DNA from: Desulfobacteraceae bacterium | GTDB lineage: Bacteria; Desulfobacterota; Desulfobacteria; Desulfobacterales; SURF-15 | NCBI GenBank assembly: GCA_003599475.1 | Contig: QZKK01000225.1 | Location: 1-51,736 of the forward strand | Reading direction: 5' to 3' | Length of the DNA: 51,736 bases | Notes under the pieces: generated by a model | What the model saw: only the letters and a program-made list of their open reading frames with translations | What the model was told of the DNA's origin: nothing | The model's database searches: none | Made by a program: the position numbers and the translations under genes | Shown here: one piece after another, positions 17,482-25,216 of the stretch | Position numbering within the stretch: position 1 is the stretch's first letter | Layout: each line of letters begins with the position of its first letter

Positions 17482-17512
17482 GCCACAAAGACACAAAGAC
17501 ACAAAGACACAA
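17482..17512. repeat. CACAAAGACACAAAGACACA tandem word (family also at 17702 and 3806)
   Basis: Three units of ACACAAAG follow flgL. The inverted form (GTGTCTTTGTGTCTTAGTGG) lies at 17702-17721 on the far side of the palindromic element, and a related word lies at 3806-3825. The element at 17557-17689 is therefore flanked by the two arms of an imperfect long inverted repeat. Confidence 0.6.
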
Positions 17513-17556
17513 CGGCACGAGGAAGAAATGAGAAGTTTACACCCTTCTTAAAAAAT

Positions 17557-17689
17557 GACAGACTCGTAAAAAGTCCTAAAACCCGTCACTCCGGCGAAAG
17601 CCGGAGTCCAGAACCTATTGAAAATACTGGATTCCGGCTTTCGCCGGAATGACGAAATAAGCAAATTATCGACTTCTTACGAGACCGTC
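17557..17689. mobile_element. 133-bp palindromic MITE-like element
   Basis: Imperfect terminal inverted repeats of 19 bp (GACAGACTCGTAAAAAGTC on the left; the complement of GACTTCTTACGAGACCGTC on the right) enclose two GC-rich half-palindromes. The left one reads ACTCCGGCGAAAGCCGGAGT and the right one ATTCCGGCTTTCGCCGGAAT; they are also roughly complementary to each other. There is no coding capacity. A partial relative lies at 2-55 and a fragment near 25433-25455. The structure suggests a non-autonomous element that folds into a long hairpin. Confidence 0.75.
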
Positions 17690-17756
17690 AAAATTGGATT
17701 AGTGTCTTTGTGTCTTAGTGGCTGAACGATTACCGATTTTTCGCCATGGAGGGCTT

Positions 17757-17996
17757 ATGCTGGTTTTGACAAGGAAGGTCAATGAAGGGATCCATATCGG
17801 AGACGATATTTTCATTCGGATTGTCGAAGTCGGAAGGGGGAGTGTGCGTATCGGAGTCGAGGCCCCAGAGGATATTCCCATTTTCAGGCAGGAAATCTAT
17901 CAAAAGATCCAGGAGCAGAATATGGAATCGACTCTGGGCGAATCTTCCGATATCGTTCGTGCCGCAGAACTGTTGAGAAGCAGAAGGGAGTCATAG
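17757..17996 (+). CDS. csrA: Carbon storage regulator CsrA
   Basis: The 79-residue translational regulator starts [18 protein letters not shown] and has [23 protein letters not shown], in which the RNA-contacting Leu4, Arg6 and Arg44 are kept. CsrA dimers bind GGA motifs in mRNA leaders and usually block translation. It is about 18 residues longer at the C-terminus than E. coli CsrA (61), as in bacteria where FliW binds this extension. I place the start at 17757, after GGAGGG; the frame is open to 17718. fliW starts 1 nt after the stop, so the two are co-translated. A target site in the fliC leader is listed at 25133. Confidence 0.96.
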   Translation: MLVLTRKVNEGIHIGDDIFIRIVEVGRGSVRIGVEAPEDIPIFRQEIYQKIQEQNMESTLGESSDIVRAAELLRSRRES

Positions 17997-17997
17997 C

Positions 17998-18450
17998 GTG
18001 ATCCTTGAAAATACACGATTCGGAACCATCGAAATCGAAGAACACAAGATCATTACGATGAGCCGGAGCCTTCCGGGATTTCCAGGACGCAAACGGTTTG
18101 TTCTGCTCAACCGGGAGGAGTCGCGTCCTTTCCTGTGGTATCAATCCGTCGACGATCCCCGGCTTGCATTTGTGCTCGTTGACCCCTGCCTGTTTATGCC
18201 GGATTATTCGATCGATCTCGAATATGCCTTCGACGAGATGTCCTGGAGAGAAGCGGAGAAGAAAGATGTCGCCGTGCTTGTGGTCGTCAACGCCTCCCAG
18301 CGGAGCCCGGAAAGGATTACCGCCAATCTGATGGCTCCCCTGATCATCAATACAAAGCGGTTGGAGGGATTCCAGATGATCGTTCAGGATAGCCCGTACT
18401 CCCACAAACACCCCGTCTTCAGACGAGAAACGGATGAAGTTTCAGCATAG
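17998..18450 (+). CDS. fliW: Flagellar assembly factor FliW
   Basis: The 150-residue protein has the FliW signature: a start MILENTRFGTIEIEEHKIITM, then LPGFPGRKRFVLLNREES, PFLWYQSVDDPRLAFVLVDP and, near the end, ANLMAPLIINTKRLEGFQMIVQD. FliW binds flagellin and, when flagellin is scarce, is released to inhibit CsrA, so flagellin translation can rise. The GTG start follows csrA by one nucleotide. Convergent with flaG (58 bp between stops), with no clear hairpin terminator in the gap. Confidence 0.94.
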   Translation: MILENTRFGTIEIEEHKIITMSRSLPGFPGRKRFVLLNREESRPFLWYQSVDDPRLAFVLVDPCLFMPDYSIDLEYAFDEMSWREAEKKDVAVLVVVNASQRSPERITANLMAPLIINTKRLEGFQMIVQDSPYSHKHPVFRRETDEVSA

Positions 18451-18508
18451 AGCACCGATTCGTCGTGAATCATCAACGAAGCGATGAATCCAATGTGGAA
18501 CAAGAGGA

Positions 18509-18880
18509 TCAGACGGTCTCGTCAAACAGGATGCCCATCATCTCGTCCAATTTGGCCGAAAGATTCAGAACGCTCTCCGGTGGTACTTCTCGAATCAATC
18601 GGCCTGTATCCTTGTTGAAGACCTTTATCACGATTCGGCCGGTTGACTTGTGCACGGAAAATTGCAGCCCCACGTTGTGAATCATTTCGATATCTTTTTC
18701 AAGCTCATTGAGAAAGTCCTGGGAAAGGGCCGACTGCTCCAATTGTGCTTTCTTCGCGCCGGCTTCCTCTTTCTTTTCCGAGGGGGGAGGCGGAGCCTGG
18801 GATTGTTTGAGCGGCTCCTTCTTGGCGGCGACTTCCTCCGGATTCCCGATTTTTGCGGTCTGACCGATTGCATCAAACAT
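18509..18880 (-). CDS. flaG: FlaG family flagellar protein
   Basis: The 123-residue protein has a charged, proline-rich first half (KEPLKQSQAPPPPSEKKEE) and a conserved second half: LEKDIEMIHNVGLQFSVHKSTGRIVIKVFNKDTGRLIREVPPE, the FlaG domain. FlaG proteins influence filament length; their biochemical role is not settled. The gene closes the fliD-fliS-fliT-like-flaG series and would be the last one transcribed. Confidence 0.88.
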   Translation of the reverse strand: MFDAIGQTAKIGNPEEVAAKKEPLKQSQAPPPPSEKKEEAGAKKAQLEQSALSQDFLNELEKDIEMIHNVGLQFSVHKSTGRIVIKVFNKDTGRLIREVPPESVLNLSAKLDEMMGILFDETV

Positions 18881-18924
18881 ATTCGGAACCTCGCTTTTTC
18901 CTGGTGTTGTTTTCGACGGCTCCT

Positions 18925-19362
18925 TTACCGGATTCGGGTATCGATAAATTTTGCAGAAGCTGCGGTTGCAGGACGGTACCCCTTTGTGCCCTTTCGGTTT
19001 TCACGGGCCGTCAAAAGATCTCCTTTAAGTGTTTTAAAATATCGCTGCGCAGAGCGGATACAGTCGTCTTCAATTTGTTTTATTTGAGTCAACAAGCCCT
19101 CGACTTCCCTGAATAAGGACCTGATCGCAGGGCCTCCGGCCGTTTCGCTGATTGTCGTCAACCTGTAGGATCCTTCGGGCATGAGCATGCGATCCGTCAA
19201 AACAATTCTGTGAATCAACCGGTTCCGTTCCTTCATGCAGGCAGCGAAACTGATTATTTCCGTTTCATCCAGATAATCTCGAGCGCGTTCTGTAGCCGCC
19301 TTATAACTGATGAGCAGATCCGTCTTTTTCTTCAACAAAGATGTGTAATCCGGATTCGGCAT
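18925..19362 (-). CDS. Probable FliT-like flagellar export chaperone
   Basis: This 145-residue, predominantly helical protein begins MPNPDYTSLLKKKTDLLISYKAATERARDYLD. Heptad-like helices with ERNRLIHRIVLTDR and EVEGLLTQIKQIEDDCIRSAQRYFKTLKGDLL follow. The sequence alone does not identify it; size, helical content and position right after fliS suggest a FliT-type chaperone for FliD. AAAGGA lies about 9 nt upstream of the ATG at 19362. The frame extends to 19533, but those residues overlap fliS coding. Confidence in coding is high, in function moderate. Confidence 0.7.
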   Translation of the reverse strand: MPNPDYTSLLKKKTDLLISYKAATERARDYLDETEIISFAACMKERNRLIHRIVLTDRMLMPEGSYRLTTISETAGGPAIRSLFREVEGLLTQIKQIEDDCIRSAQRYFKTLKGDLLTARENRKGTKGYRPATAASAKFIDTRIR

Positions 19363-19390
19363 CGATGATTCCTTTCCGCTGACGATTCGT

Positions 19391-19840
19391 TCAAACCACC
19401 GATACCGCGCCGCTTCGACCGGATGCAGACAGAGTATCGGATACGGATTTTTCTCCGGCCCCCATGATTCTATTCTTACCGAAAATCTCTTTCCAGGCCC
19501 CGCCCAGTTCTTCGGCGATTCGGATGAGCTCATCGAAGACGGCCATATCCTTGTTCACATCCGCATAGGTGATCCGCCGAAGCATGTATGAATAGATGGC
19601 ATCCAGGTTTTTTGCGATCTGACCTCCCTTGGCAAAATCGAGAGCTTCCATCAGTGCGGTAATGACATTCATGGATTTGGTGACCGCTTTTTCCTTCGCC
19701 TCGTATTCCTTCTCCGAGTACTTTACTTTTGCCAGCTTCAGATTGGTTATCAGCGCATCGTAGCACATGACGACCAGTGTTTTGGAATCCGCAGTAATCA
19801 CGTCATTTTTTCTGTATGCGCCGATCCGGTTTCCGTACAT
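19391..19840 (-). CDS. fliS: Flagellin export chaperone FliS
   Basis: The 149-residue protein has the FliS pattern near the start, YRKNDVITADSKTLVVMCYDALITNLKLAK, and the conserved central block AKGGQIAKNLDAIYSYMLRRITYADVNKDMAVFDELIRIAEELGGAWKEI. FliS binds the C-terminal helices of flagellin and keeps it unfolded for export. AGGAGGT stands 5-6 nt upstream of the ATG. The last 20 residues are extra compared with compact FliS proteins and are low in predicted structure. Confidence 0.94.
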   Translation of the reverse strand: MYGNRIGAYRKNDVITADSKTLVVMCYDALITNLKLAKVKYSEKEYEAKEKAVTKSMNVITALMEALDFAKGGQIAKNLDAIYSYMLRRITYADVNKDMAVFDELIRIAEELGGAWKEIFGKNRIMGAGEKSVSDTLSASGRSGAVSVV

Positions 19841-19857
19841 TTACACCTCCTGTAAGA

Positions 19858-19982
19858 ATTGAAGAACCCTGCAGGCCCGGCAGCGGGATCTCCGCTTCGC
19901 TCCGACAAGCTGCAGGGAATCTTCGACCGTAGGGACTTTTTGTCTAATTTTTATATCGCTAACCCCGCAGCAAGCTGCGGGG
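19858..19982. repeat. Two-hairpin dispersed repeat, copy 1 (fliS-fliD gap)
   Basis: ATTGAAGAACCCTGCAGG opens the element; CTGCAGG-type and CCCCGCAGCAAGCTGCGGGG palindromes flank a shared spacer (AATCTTCGACCGT then GGACTTTTTGTCTAATTTTTATAT). The right edge of the window (51638-51736) holds a second copy with the same spacer and the same second hairpin. Copy 1 carries about 32 extra bases inside its first hairpin. Neither copy has coding capacity. Confidence 0.8.
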
Positions 19983-20070
19983 AATGCCCTCGGCCATGAG
20001 CTCGGGCCGAATGGCGCTCGCTGTTGCGGTTCAGGTCGAAGCGATTTTTTATCAACGCTTTCTTTTTCTA

Positions 20071-23000
20071 TCACTTCCATGCGGCGGCAGCCGAACTGAT
20101 CTGTCCCGTGAGCCACTGGCTCTGGTTCTGGAGCTGGCTGAGCATCAATTCCATTTGGACAAACCGGTTGATCAGCATGACGGTCTTCTGATCGAGGCGG
20201 TCCTCCATTTCCCCGATTTTTGTCTCCAGATCGTCGATTCTGCCCTGAAGCGAGTCCTGTTTGAATGCGACGTATCCATCGATGGTATCGGTGATGTTGT
20301 AGAGCGTTCTTTCGAACATTTCGGCCACACCGAGAGTCAGCCGGATCGTTCCGGCCTCCACATCGTTTGAGCTTCCCGTATACCGCACCGAGATCCCGTC
20401 CGTTTTTACATTGCCGTCGTCTCCGGTAAGCACCTGCCCGCTTCCGGTGGCCGATTCGCCGTTGATCGTTCCAGCGACATCCTGGCCGCTTACGGTTCCG
20501 TTGATCAGCCCCAGATCCAGGTCCCGTTCGGTGCTCTGATCGAAGGTCCCGAGGCTCAGGCTGCCGCCTCCCTGATTGTTGGCCGTCAATGTCAAAGAGA
20601 TGGCGGAGGCTCCGGTTGCCGTCCGGTCCTCCACATAGATTTTGCCGTCCCGGATGAACGCATCGACCGTATTGCCATGGGCGGTGAATTCGGTTTCGAT
20701 GGCGGCCAGCAGGCCGCCGATGGTATCCGTGCTGATATCGCTTGCCGTGTAACTGCTGCTGATCGCAGTGACACCGTCCCGGGCCGTTCCGGAGATGGTA
20801 ATGGTGTCGTTGTCCGCAACACCGGCACCGTAGATATCGCTCCAGGTCGTAGCGCTGGTCACGTAGACGTTGCCACCGGTGGAAGCGGTCGTGTTTGCGG
20901 TGGCGGTATGGACGATATCGTAATAGCTGTCGTTATCCTGGGAGATGGTGAAGTCTGCGCTGCCGTAGTCGTCGCTTCTGAGCACCAGATGCCCGCTTCC
21001 GTCGTCCGTGGCGGTAATCGACATCGCATACCGGCCTTCCTGACTGCCGTCCCCGGCACCGGCGGTCACATCGACCGCGCCGAAATCGAGCCCTGAGCCT
21101 ACCGGCTCCGTAATCGTCGCGATGGAAAGCTGGCTGTAGCCGTTGTAGATATCGGAAACCACCAATCTGCCGGAGCTGTCGATGGTTGCGCTCACCTTGC
21201 TGGAGAAAGCATCTTCGATTGCGGAAAGGAATGCCTGAACCGTGTTGGTGCTGACATCGCTTGCCGTTTCCACCTCATAGCTTCCAGAGACCGTACCGCC
21301 GGATCGGGAGGTTCCGGTAAAGGAGATTACGTCCCCGTCGTTCCAGGCCGTCCCGTCGATATCCGTCCATTTCGTCGAGGCGGTAATCGCACTGCCGCCT
21401 GCCGTCAGGGCCTGGTCTCCAACCAGCACCTCTGCATATTCCCTGTCCATCTCTTCGTTGATGGCATTTTCGATGTCGTCGAGCGTCATTCCCGCGGTGA
21501 TGGAAACGGCTGCGGTTCCGTTTCCTTCACTGATGGTCAGCGTCTCAGTCACGCCACCCGCAGTAAGATCCACGCTTCCGGTCTCCGTTCCCCGGGTGGC
21601 TGCACGGTCGATTTGGACGGCGTACAATCCGGCCGCTGAATCCCTTCCGTGCCCGACATAGCTCAGGCTGCTGGTCGAAGTGGTCCCCTGGCCGGCGAAG
21701 AGCGCCATGACATCGCTGAAATTGGTCGTCAGGTATCCGCTGAGGATCGTGTCGTCGATCGTGAGCACGAGATCGTTGTCCACATTGATCCCGACGAGAC
21801 TGAGGGCCGAAAAGTCCGCATCCACCCCCCAGACGGTGTCGGTCAGCAGGGAAATGAGATCCGATTTGACCGAGGAGAGGGTTCCGTCTCCGAAAAGAAC
21901 GCCTCCTGTGCTCTGCTCTTCTTCGTCGTAGTCGAACTGGGTGTTGATATAGGAGATCACCGAGTTGTACTGGTCGACAAAATCGGAAATGTTGGTTTTG
22001 ATCGTATCGACATCGTGGGCGATATTGAGCGTAATGGTGGTCTGGTCTTGTGCCTGGAGCAGGTTCAATGTGACACCGGTGATCACGTCGTCGATGGTGT
22101 TGCTCGAATCGGTGATATCGACGCCGTCGACCTCGATCAAGGCGTCCGCGCCTTCGACGATTTCACGTATCCGTTCATCTGCCGCAGCGAAATTTCCGCC
22201 GCCGTCGACGAATGTGAGCGACGAGTCGCCGTCCTGGATGGTCGATGCGAGATTGACCGCGAGGCTCGCCCCGCCGGTGAGGTCGTCCACCCGGATTTTG
22301 CCGTCGGATGTCACATACGCGATGACGTCTCCGAATCGGGACTCGATTTCGTCCAGGAGGTCCTGGACCGTGGTGGAGGTCGAGATGTCGAAAGCGGCGG
22401 CTGCGACTGCGCCCCCTGCGGTATCCGTCCCGCTCAGGGTGATGAAGTCGCCGGCCGGACTGCCGCCGGGGGTAAACGTGTTGTACCCGTCGATGTCCGT
22501 AAGGAGTGTGCTGGCGGAAATGACGGCCCCGTCGGTTGTCAGTTCATTGCCGGAGACCTTGCCCGTAACGGCCTCGCTGGTGTGATCGATGATGCCGAGC
22601 GTGTTCAGGAGATTATCCGTGTCGATAAAGTCGTCGGCTGCGGTTCCGAAGCCGGATCCTCCCTCGATCTGAAGGCGGTAGTACATGGTTCCGTCGACTG
22701 TTTCCGAAACCACCGATGCCGTAACCGTCGCAACCGCGGTGTTGATGTCCTCTTTGATCTCGGTCAAGGATTTGGATAGATCGATTGTGACCGCAGTACC
22801 GTCTATGGTAACGGAGGCCGAACGCGTAGCGGAGAGCCCCAGCAGCGAATAGGCGGCCGTGTTCGCGTTTGAAAACCGGTCGCTCTGGGCGCCGTTTGTG
22901 ATCGAGTTTTTGATGACTTCGGTTCCGGCACCCGCAAGATCCTTCCAGCCGAACTGCTGGACCAGATTGTCTGCCCCACCGTTGAGCAGGCCGATCCCGT

Positions 23001-23586
23001 CTGCACCGGTCGTATCGCTTGTAAGGATCAGGCGGTAGTCATTTGTCCCGTAACTGACAACGCTTGCCGTCACCCCGAGGGGCTCGGAACCGGTGTTGGC
23101 GCTGTTGATGGTGGAAGCCACATCCGACAGGCTGTCGGTGGCACCGATGGTGATCACCTGGCCGTTGATGAGGATCTCTCCGGCATAAGCGCTGCCGAGC
23201 TCCGCGGTTTTACTCGTAAACGGATTGGAGGAGAGTTTTTGTGCAGCGGCCAGGCTTTCGACCTTGATCGTATAGGTGCCGGTGGCCGCACTCGTGCTGG
23301 CGCTTACCGAAAGAAGATCCTCGGCATCGTAGCTGCTGTTGTTCGAAGTCATATTCGCCGTATAGACGTAGAAATCTTCGGGATCCTTCAAGGCTTCGGA
23401 AGCGGTCTTCAAAGCCAGCAGCTTGGTATTGAAAGACTGCCATTCGGAAAGCTGGGACTCGTAATCGCTTTTGGAATTTTCGACCAGGTCGACCCGGCGG
23501 TGATCGATCGCGATGAGCTGATCGACCATGGTCCGCCAATCGAACCCGCTGGCTAGACCCGAGATCATGTTGGTGCTAAGCGTCAT
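20071..23586 (-). CDS. fliD: Flagellar filament cap / hook-associated protein 2 FliD (very large)
   Basis: The ends identify FliD: MISGLASGFDWRTMVDQLIA then a helical DYESQLSEWQSFNTKLLALKTASEALKDPEDF at the N-terminus, and GYVAFKQDSLQGRIDDLETKIGEMEDRLDQKTVMLINRFVQMELMLSQLQNQSQWL at the C-terminus. At 1171 residues it is about twice the usual 450-700. The excess comes from repeated beta-rich modules of about 105 residues at 352-455, 729-836 and 903-1013. Each has a T-W/L-x-D-I start, D-x-I-x-x-x-G-T, an STxTVxxLLxxIExxF helix and a DGKIxVxDxT strand pair. FliD caps the filament and folds incoming flagellin. It has its own sigma-28 promoter. Confidence 0.93.
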   Translation of the reverse strand: MTLSTNMISGLASGFDWRTMVDQLIAIDHRRVDLVENSKSDYESQLSEWQSFNTKLLALKTASEALKDPEDFYVYTANMTSNNSSYDAEDLLSVSASTSAATGTYTIKVESLAAAQKLSSNPFTSKTAELGSAYAGEILINGQVITIGATDSLSDVASTINSANTGSEPLGVTASVVSYGTNDYRLILTSDTTGADGIGLLNGGADNLVQQFGWKDLAGAGTEVIKNSITNGAQSDRFSNANTAAYSLLGLSATRSASVTIDGTAVTIDLSKSLTEIKEDINTAVATVTASVVSETVDGTMYYRLQIEGGSGFGTAADDFIDTDNLLNTLGIIDHTSEAVTGKVSGNELTTDGAVISASTLLTDIDGYNTFTPGGSPAGDFITLSGTDTAGGAVAAAAFDISTSTTVQDLLDEIESRFGDVIAYVTSDGKIRVDDLTGGASLAVNLASTIQDGDSSLTFVDGGGNFAAADERIREIVEGADALIEVDGVDITDSSNTIDDVITGVTLNLLQAQDQTTITLNIAHDVDTIKTNISDFVDQYNSVISYINTQFDYDEEEQSTGGVLFGDGTLSSVKSDLISLLTDTVWGVDADFSALSLVGINVDNDLVLTIDDTILSGYLTTNFSDVMALFAGQGTTSTSSLSYVGHGRDSAAGLYAVQIDRAATRGTETGSVDLTAGGVTETLTISEGNGTAAVSITAGMTLDDIENAINEEMDREYAEVLVGDQALTAGGSAITASTKWTDIDGTAWNDGDVISFTGTSRSGGTVSGSYEVETASDVSTNTVQAFLSAIEDAFSSKVSATIDSSGRLVVSDIYNGYSQLSIATITEPVGSGLDFGAVDVTAGAGDGSQEGRYAMSITATDDGSGHLVLRSDDYGSADFTISQDNDSYYDIVHTATANTTASTGGNVYVTSATTWSDIYGAGVADNDTITISGTARDGVTAISSSYTASDISTDTIGGLLAAIETEFTAHGNTVDAFIRDGKIYVEDRTATGASAISLTLTANNQGGGSLSLGTFDQSTERDLDLGLINGTVSGQDVAGTINGESATGSGQVLTGDDGNVKTDGISVRYTGSSNDVEAGTIRLTLGVAEMFERTLYNITDTIDGYVAFKQDSLQGRIDDLETKIGEMEDRLDQKTVMLINRFVQMELMLSQLQNQSQWLTGQISSAAAAWK

Positions 23587-23645
23587 CGTCAGCCCCCCTC
23601 ATCATGTCCTTTTGCGGCGGAAGTAGTTGAAGACCTATGAATCAA

Positions 23646-23745
23646 GTTAGAGGTTTCAGTGTTCAGTGTTCAGGTTTCAGCCGGGGATTACTTTACGCCG
23701 AAAAGTCTGGAACACCTGAAACCCGAAACCTGAACCTTCAAAATG
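23646..23745. repeat. GTTTCAG/GTTCAG reiterated words, imperfect inverted repeat
   Basis: GGTTTCAGTGTTCAGTGTTC and AGGTTTCAG on one side are matched by CTGAAACCCGAAACCTGAAC on the other, so the gap upstream of fliD could fold into a long stem. The region is the leader of the fliD transcript if the sigma-28 promoter at 23768 is used. Confidence 0.55.
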
Positions 23746-23767
23746 CAAATTCCTGTATGATCTAGTT

Positions 23768-23795
23768 ATCGGAATTTGCAGCCCGGAACTTAATT
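23768..23795 (-). promoter_or_regulatory. Sigma-28 (FliA) promoter of fliD
   Basis: On the minus strand the sequence reads TTAAGTTC-N12-TCCGATAA, close to the sigma-28 consensus TAAAGTTT-N11-GCCGATAA. The -10 half, and the 12-bp spacing, are the same as in the fliC promoter at 25217. It would give a leader of about 170 nt before fliD and would also serve fliS, the fliT-like gene and flaG. Confidence 0.75.
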
Positions 23796-23885
23796 TTTTT
23801 TATCTATCCATGTTCTATTTATGCTCGGGCCATGTTCGGCTCATGTTCAGGCCGCATTTGGGTAAATTTGCCAGTCATCAAAATA

Positions 23886-23919
23886 GAAATCCCGCCCCCT
23901 TTTCGGAGGGCGGGATTTC
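23886..23919 (-). terminator. Rho-independent terminator of fliC
   Basis: A 12-bp perfect stem (GAAATCCCGCCC / GGGCGGGATTTC) with a 10-nt loop lies 33 nt after the fliC stop, and on the minus strand it is followed by TATTTT. It separates fliC from the fliD transcription unit. Confidence 0.88.
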
Positions 23920-23952
23920 GGTTAAGGGTTTCTGTTGTGGCGTCGAGCCCGA

Positions 23953-25086
23953 TTATCCGAAGAGGCTCAAGACCTGCTGCGGGGCCATGTTGGCCTGCGA
24001 CAGCATCGCCGTACCCGCCTGCATCAGGATCTGGTTCTTGGTAAAGGACGACATTTCCTGAGCCATATCGACATCGCGAATCGTCGATTCGGCGGCCGAC
24101 ACGTTTTCGATGGTGGTGGCGAGGTTCGCCGCCGCATAGCCGAGCCGGTTCTGCATTGCACCCAAATCGCCCCGTTTTTCAGTGACATAGGTAATCGCGG
24201 TATCGATGCTGTTTAATGCACTCTGGGCCTTTGCAACCGTATCGACACCCCAGTTGGTCAGGGCATTCGCGCAATCCCACGTCTGATCGGTGGAGAGGTT
24301 TCCCATACTCAGCGTAATCATATCGTTGCTGTTGCTGGTGGTCCCTACCTGCACTTTCTCCGTGGCGTTTGTTACCGTGAACACACCGCCTGTGAGTACA
24401 TCGTGATCGTTATAGGAGTTGTCTACGGTGATTTTCACGCCGAGGGAGTCGAAGTTGATGGTCTGAGCCCCGGTGGCGATGGTCACCGTCTGACTGACGA
24501 GGCCGTTTGACAGTGTAATTCCGGAGTCGGCGCCGTCTGTGATGGTGTAGGCCGCACCGGATGCGCCGATATGACCGGACACATCGACGCTCGAGGCGCT
24601 GGCAATACCGGCACCGTCGCTCATCAGCGCTCCCAGGTTGCCTGTGGTGACCTCAGCCCCATAGTTTCCGTTGATCAGGTTCGTGGAACCGTACTTTGTG
24701 GATTCTGCGATCCGGTCGATTTCCGCAACCAGGGCGGTAAATTCATCGTTCAGCCGGGATCGTCCGTTGGTGTCCGTGTTGGTGGAAGCCGCCTGGGTCG
24801 CCAGTTCCTTGAGCCGGTTGACGATATTTTCAACCTGGTCCATGGCGCCTTCCGCAACCTGCAGCATGGATGTTGCCTGTGCGGTATTTTCGGCTGCCTT
24901 TACGAAGCTTCGGATGTTGGTTCTCAATTTGCCCGCAATGGCCAGACCGGCGGCATCATCGGCTGCACGGTTGATTCGATAACCGGAAGACAACCGTTCC
25001 AACGATTTGTTCATGTTGGCCGAAGACATCGAAAGTTGTCTCTGGGTATTGAGCGCGGGGATATTGGTTTGAATTCGAAGTGCCAT
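23953..25086 (-). CDS. fliC: Flagellin FliC
   Basis: The 377-residue filament subunit has the conserved D0/D1 ends: MALRIQTNIPALNTQRQLS with LERLSSGYRINRAADDAAGLAIAGKLRTN at the N-terminus, and NRLGYAAANLATTIENVSAAESTIRDVDMAQEMSSFTKNQILMQAGTAMLSQAN with QQVLSLFG at the C-terminus. The central domain is short (residues about 145-285) and rich in Thr and Ser, so O-glycosylation is plausible. One cysteine (in WDCANAL) is unusual for a flagellin. The gene has a sigma-28 promoter, a 120-nt leader with putative CsrA sites, AAGGAGGA as ribosome-binding site, and its own terminator. Confidence 0.97.
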   Translation of the reverse strand: MALRIQTNIPALNTQRQLSMSSANMNKSLERLSSGYRINRAADDAAGLAIAGKLRTNIRSFVKAAENTAQATSMLQVAEGAMDQVENIVNRLKELATQAASTNTDTNGRSRLNDEFTALVAEIDRIAESTKYGSTNLINGNYGAEVTTGNLGALMSDGAGIASASSVDVSGHIGASGAAYTITDGADSGITLSNGLVSQTVTIATGAQTINFDSLGVKITVDNSYNDHDVLTGGVFTVTNATEKVQVGTTSNSNDMITLSMGNLSTDQTWDCANALTNWGVDTVAKAQSALNSIDTAITYVTEKRGDLGAMQNRLGYAAANLATTIENVSAAESTIRDVDMAQEMSSFTKNQILMQAGTAMLSQANMAPQQVLSLFG

Positions 25087-25092
25087 GCTTAA

Positions 25093-25100
25093 TCCTCCTT
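25093..25100 (-). promoter_or_regulatory. fliC ribosome-binding site, overlapping GGA (CsrA) motif
   Basis: AAGGAGGA stands 6 nt before the fliC ATG on the minus strand. It is a strong Shine-Dalgarno sequence and includes the GGA core recognised by CsrA, so CsrA bound here would block ribosome entry. Read together with the hairpin at 25133. Confidence 0.7.
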
Positions 25101-25132
25101 GATTATCATTTTTTCTCTTTCAGTTTATTTTT

Positions 25133-25146
25133 CGGCATCCTTGCCG
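25133..25146 (-). promoter_or_regulatory. Putative high-affinity CsrA-binding hairpin in the fliC leader
   Basis: On the minus strand CGGCAAGGATGCCG forms a perfect 5-bp stem (CGGCA/TGCCG) with the loop AGGA. CsrA's best RNA ligands present GGA in the loop of a short hairpin, with the core CARGGAUG, which this site matches. The second GGA site, the fliC ribosome-binding site, lies about 40 nt downstream, a distance one CsrA dimer can bridge. csrA and fliW are encoded in the same window. A further GGA-rich stretch, AAAAGGAGGTGAGG, lies at 25175-25188. Confidence 0.65.
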
Positions 25147-25216
25147 TTTTGACCGACATGCGAATCGATTTGGCCCTCACCTCCTTTTGATTCGGTTTTA
25201 TCGGCTCACGTAGTAT

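Noticed and set aside
17482..17725. Possible CRISPR array from the reiterated ACACAAAG/CTTTGTGT words
   Set aside because: Units are short (8 bases), adjacent without spacers, and flank an unrelated palindromic element; no cas genes are seen.
18451..18508. Possible bidirectional terminator between fliW and flaG
   Set aside because: Only weak, short palindromes (GATTCGTCGTGAATC) without a T-run are present.
21649..22779. 376-codon plus-strand ORF opposite fliD
   Set aside because: It is the complementary frame of the repeat-rich fliD; the fliD frame has the recognisable ends and promoter.
25106..25159. 17-codon ORF in the fliC leader (MSVKTARMPKNKLKEKK)
   Set aside because: Not listed as a gene because the Shine-Dalgarno spacing (about 14 nt) is poor; kept only as a speculative part of the fliC leader finding.
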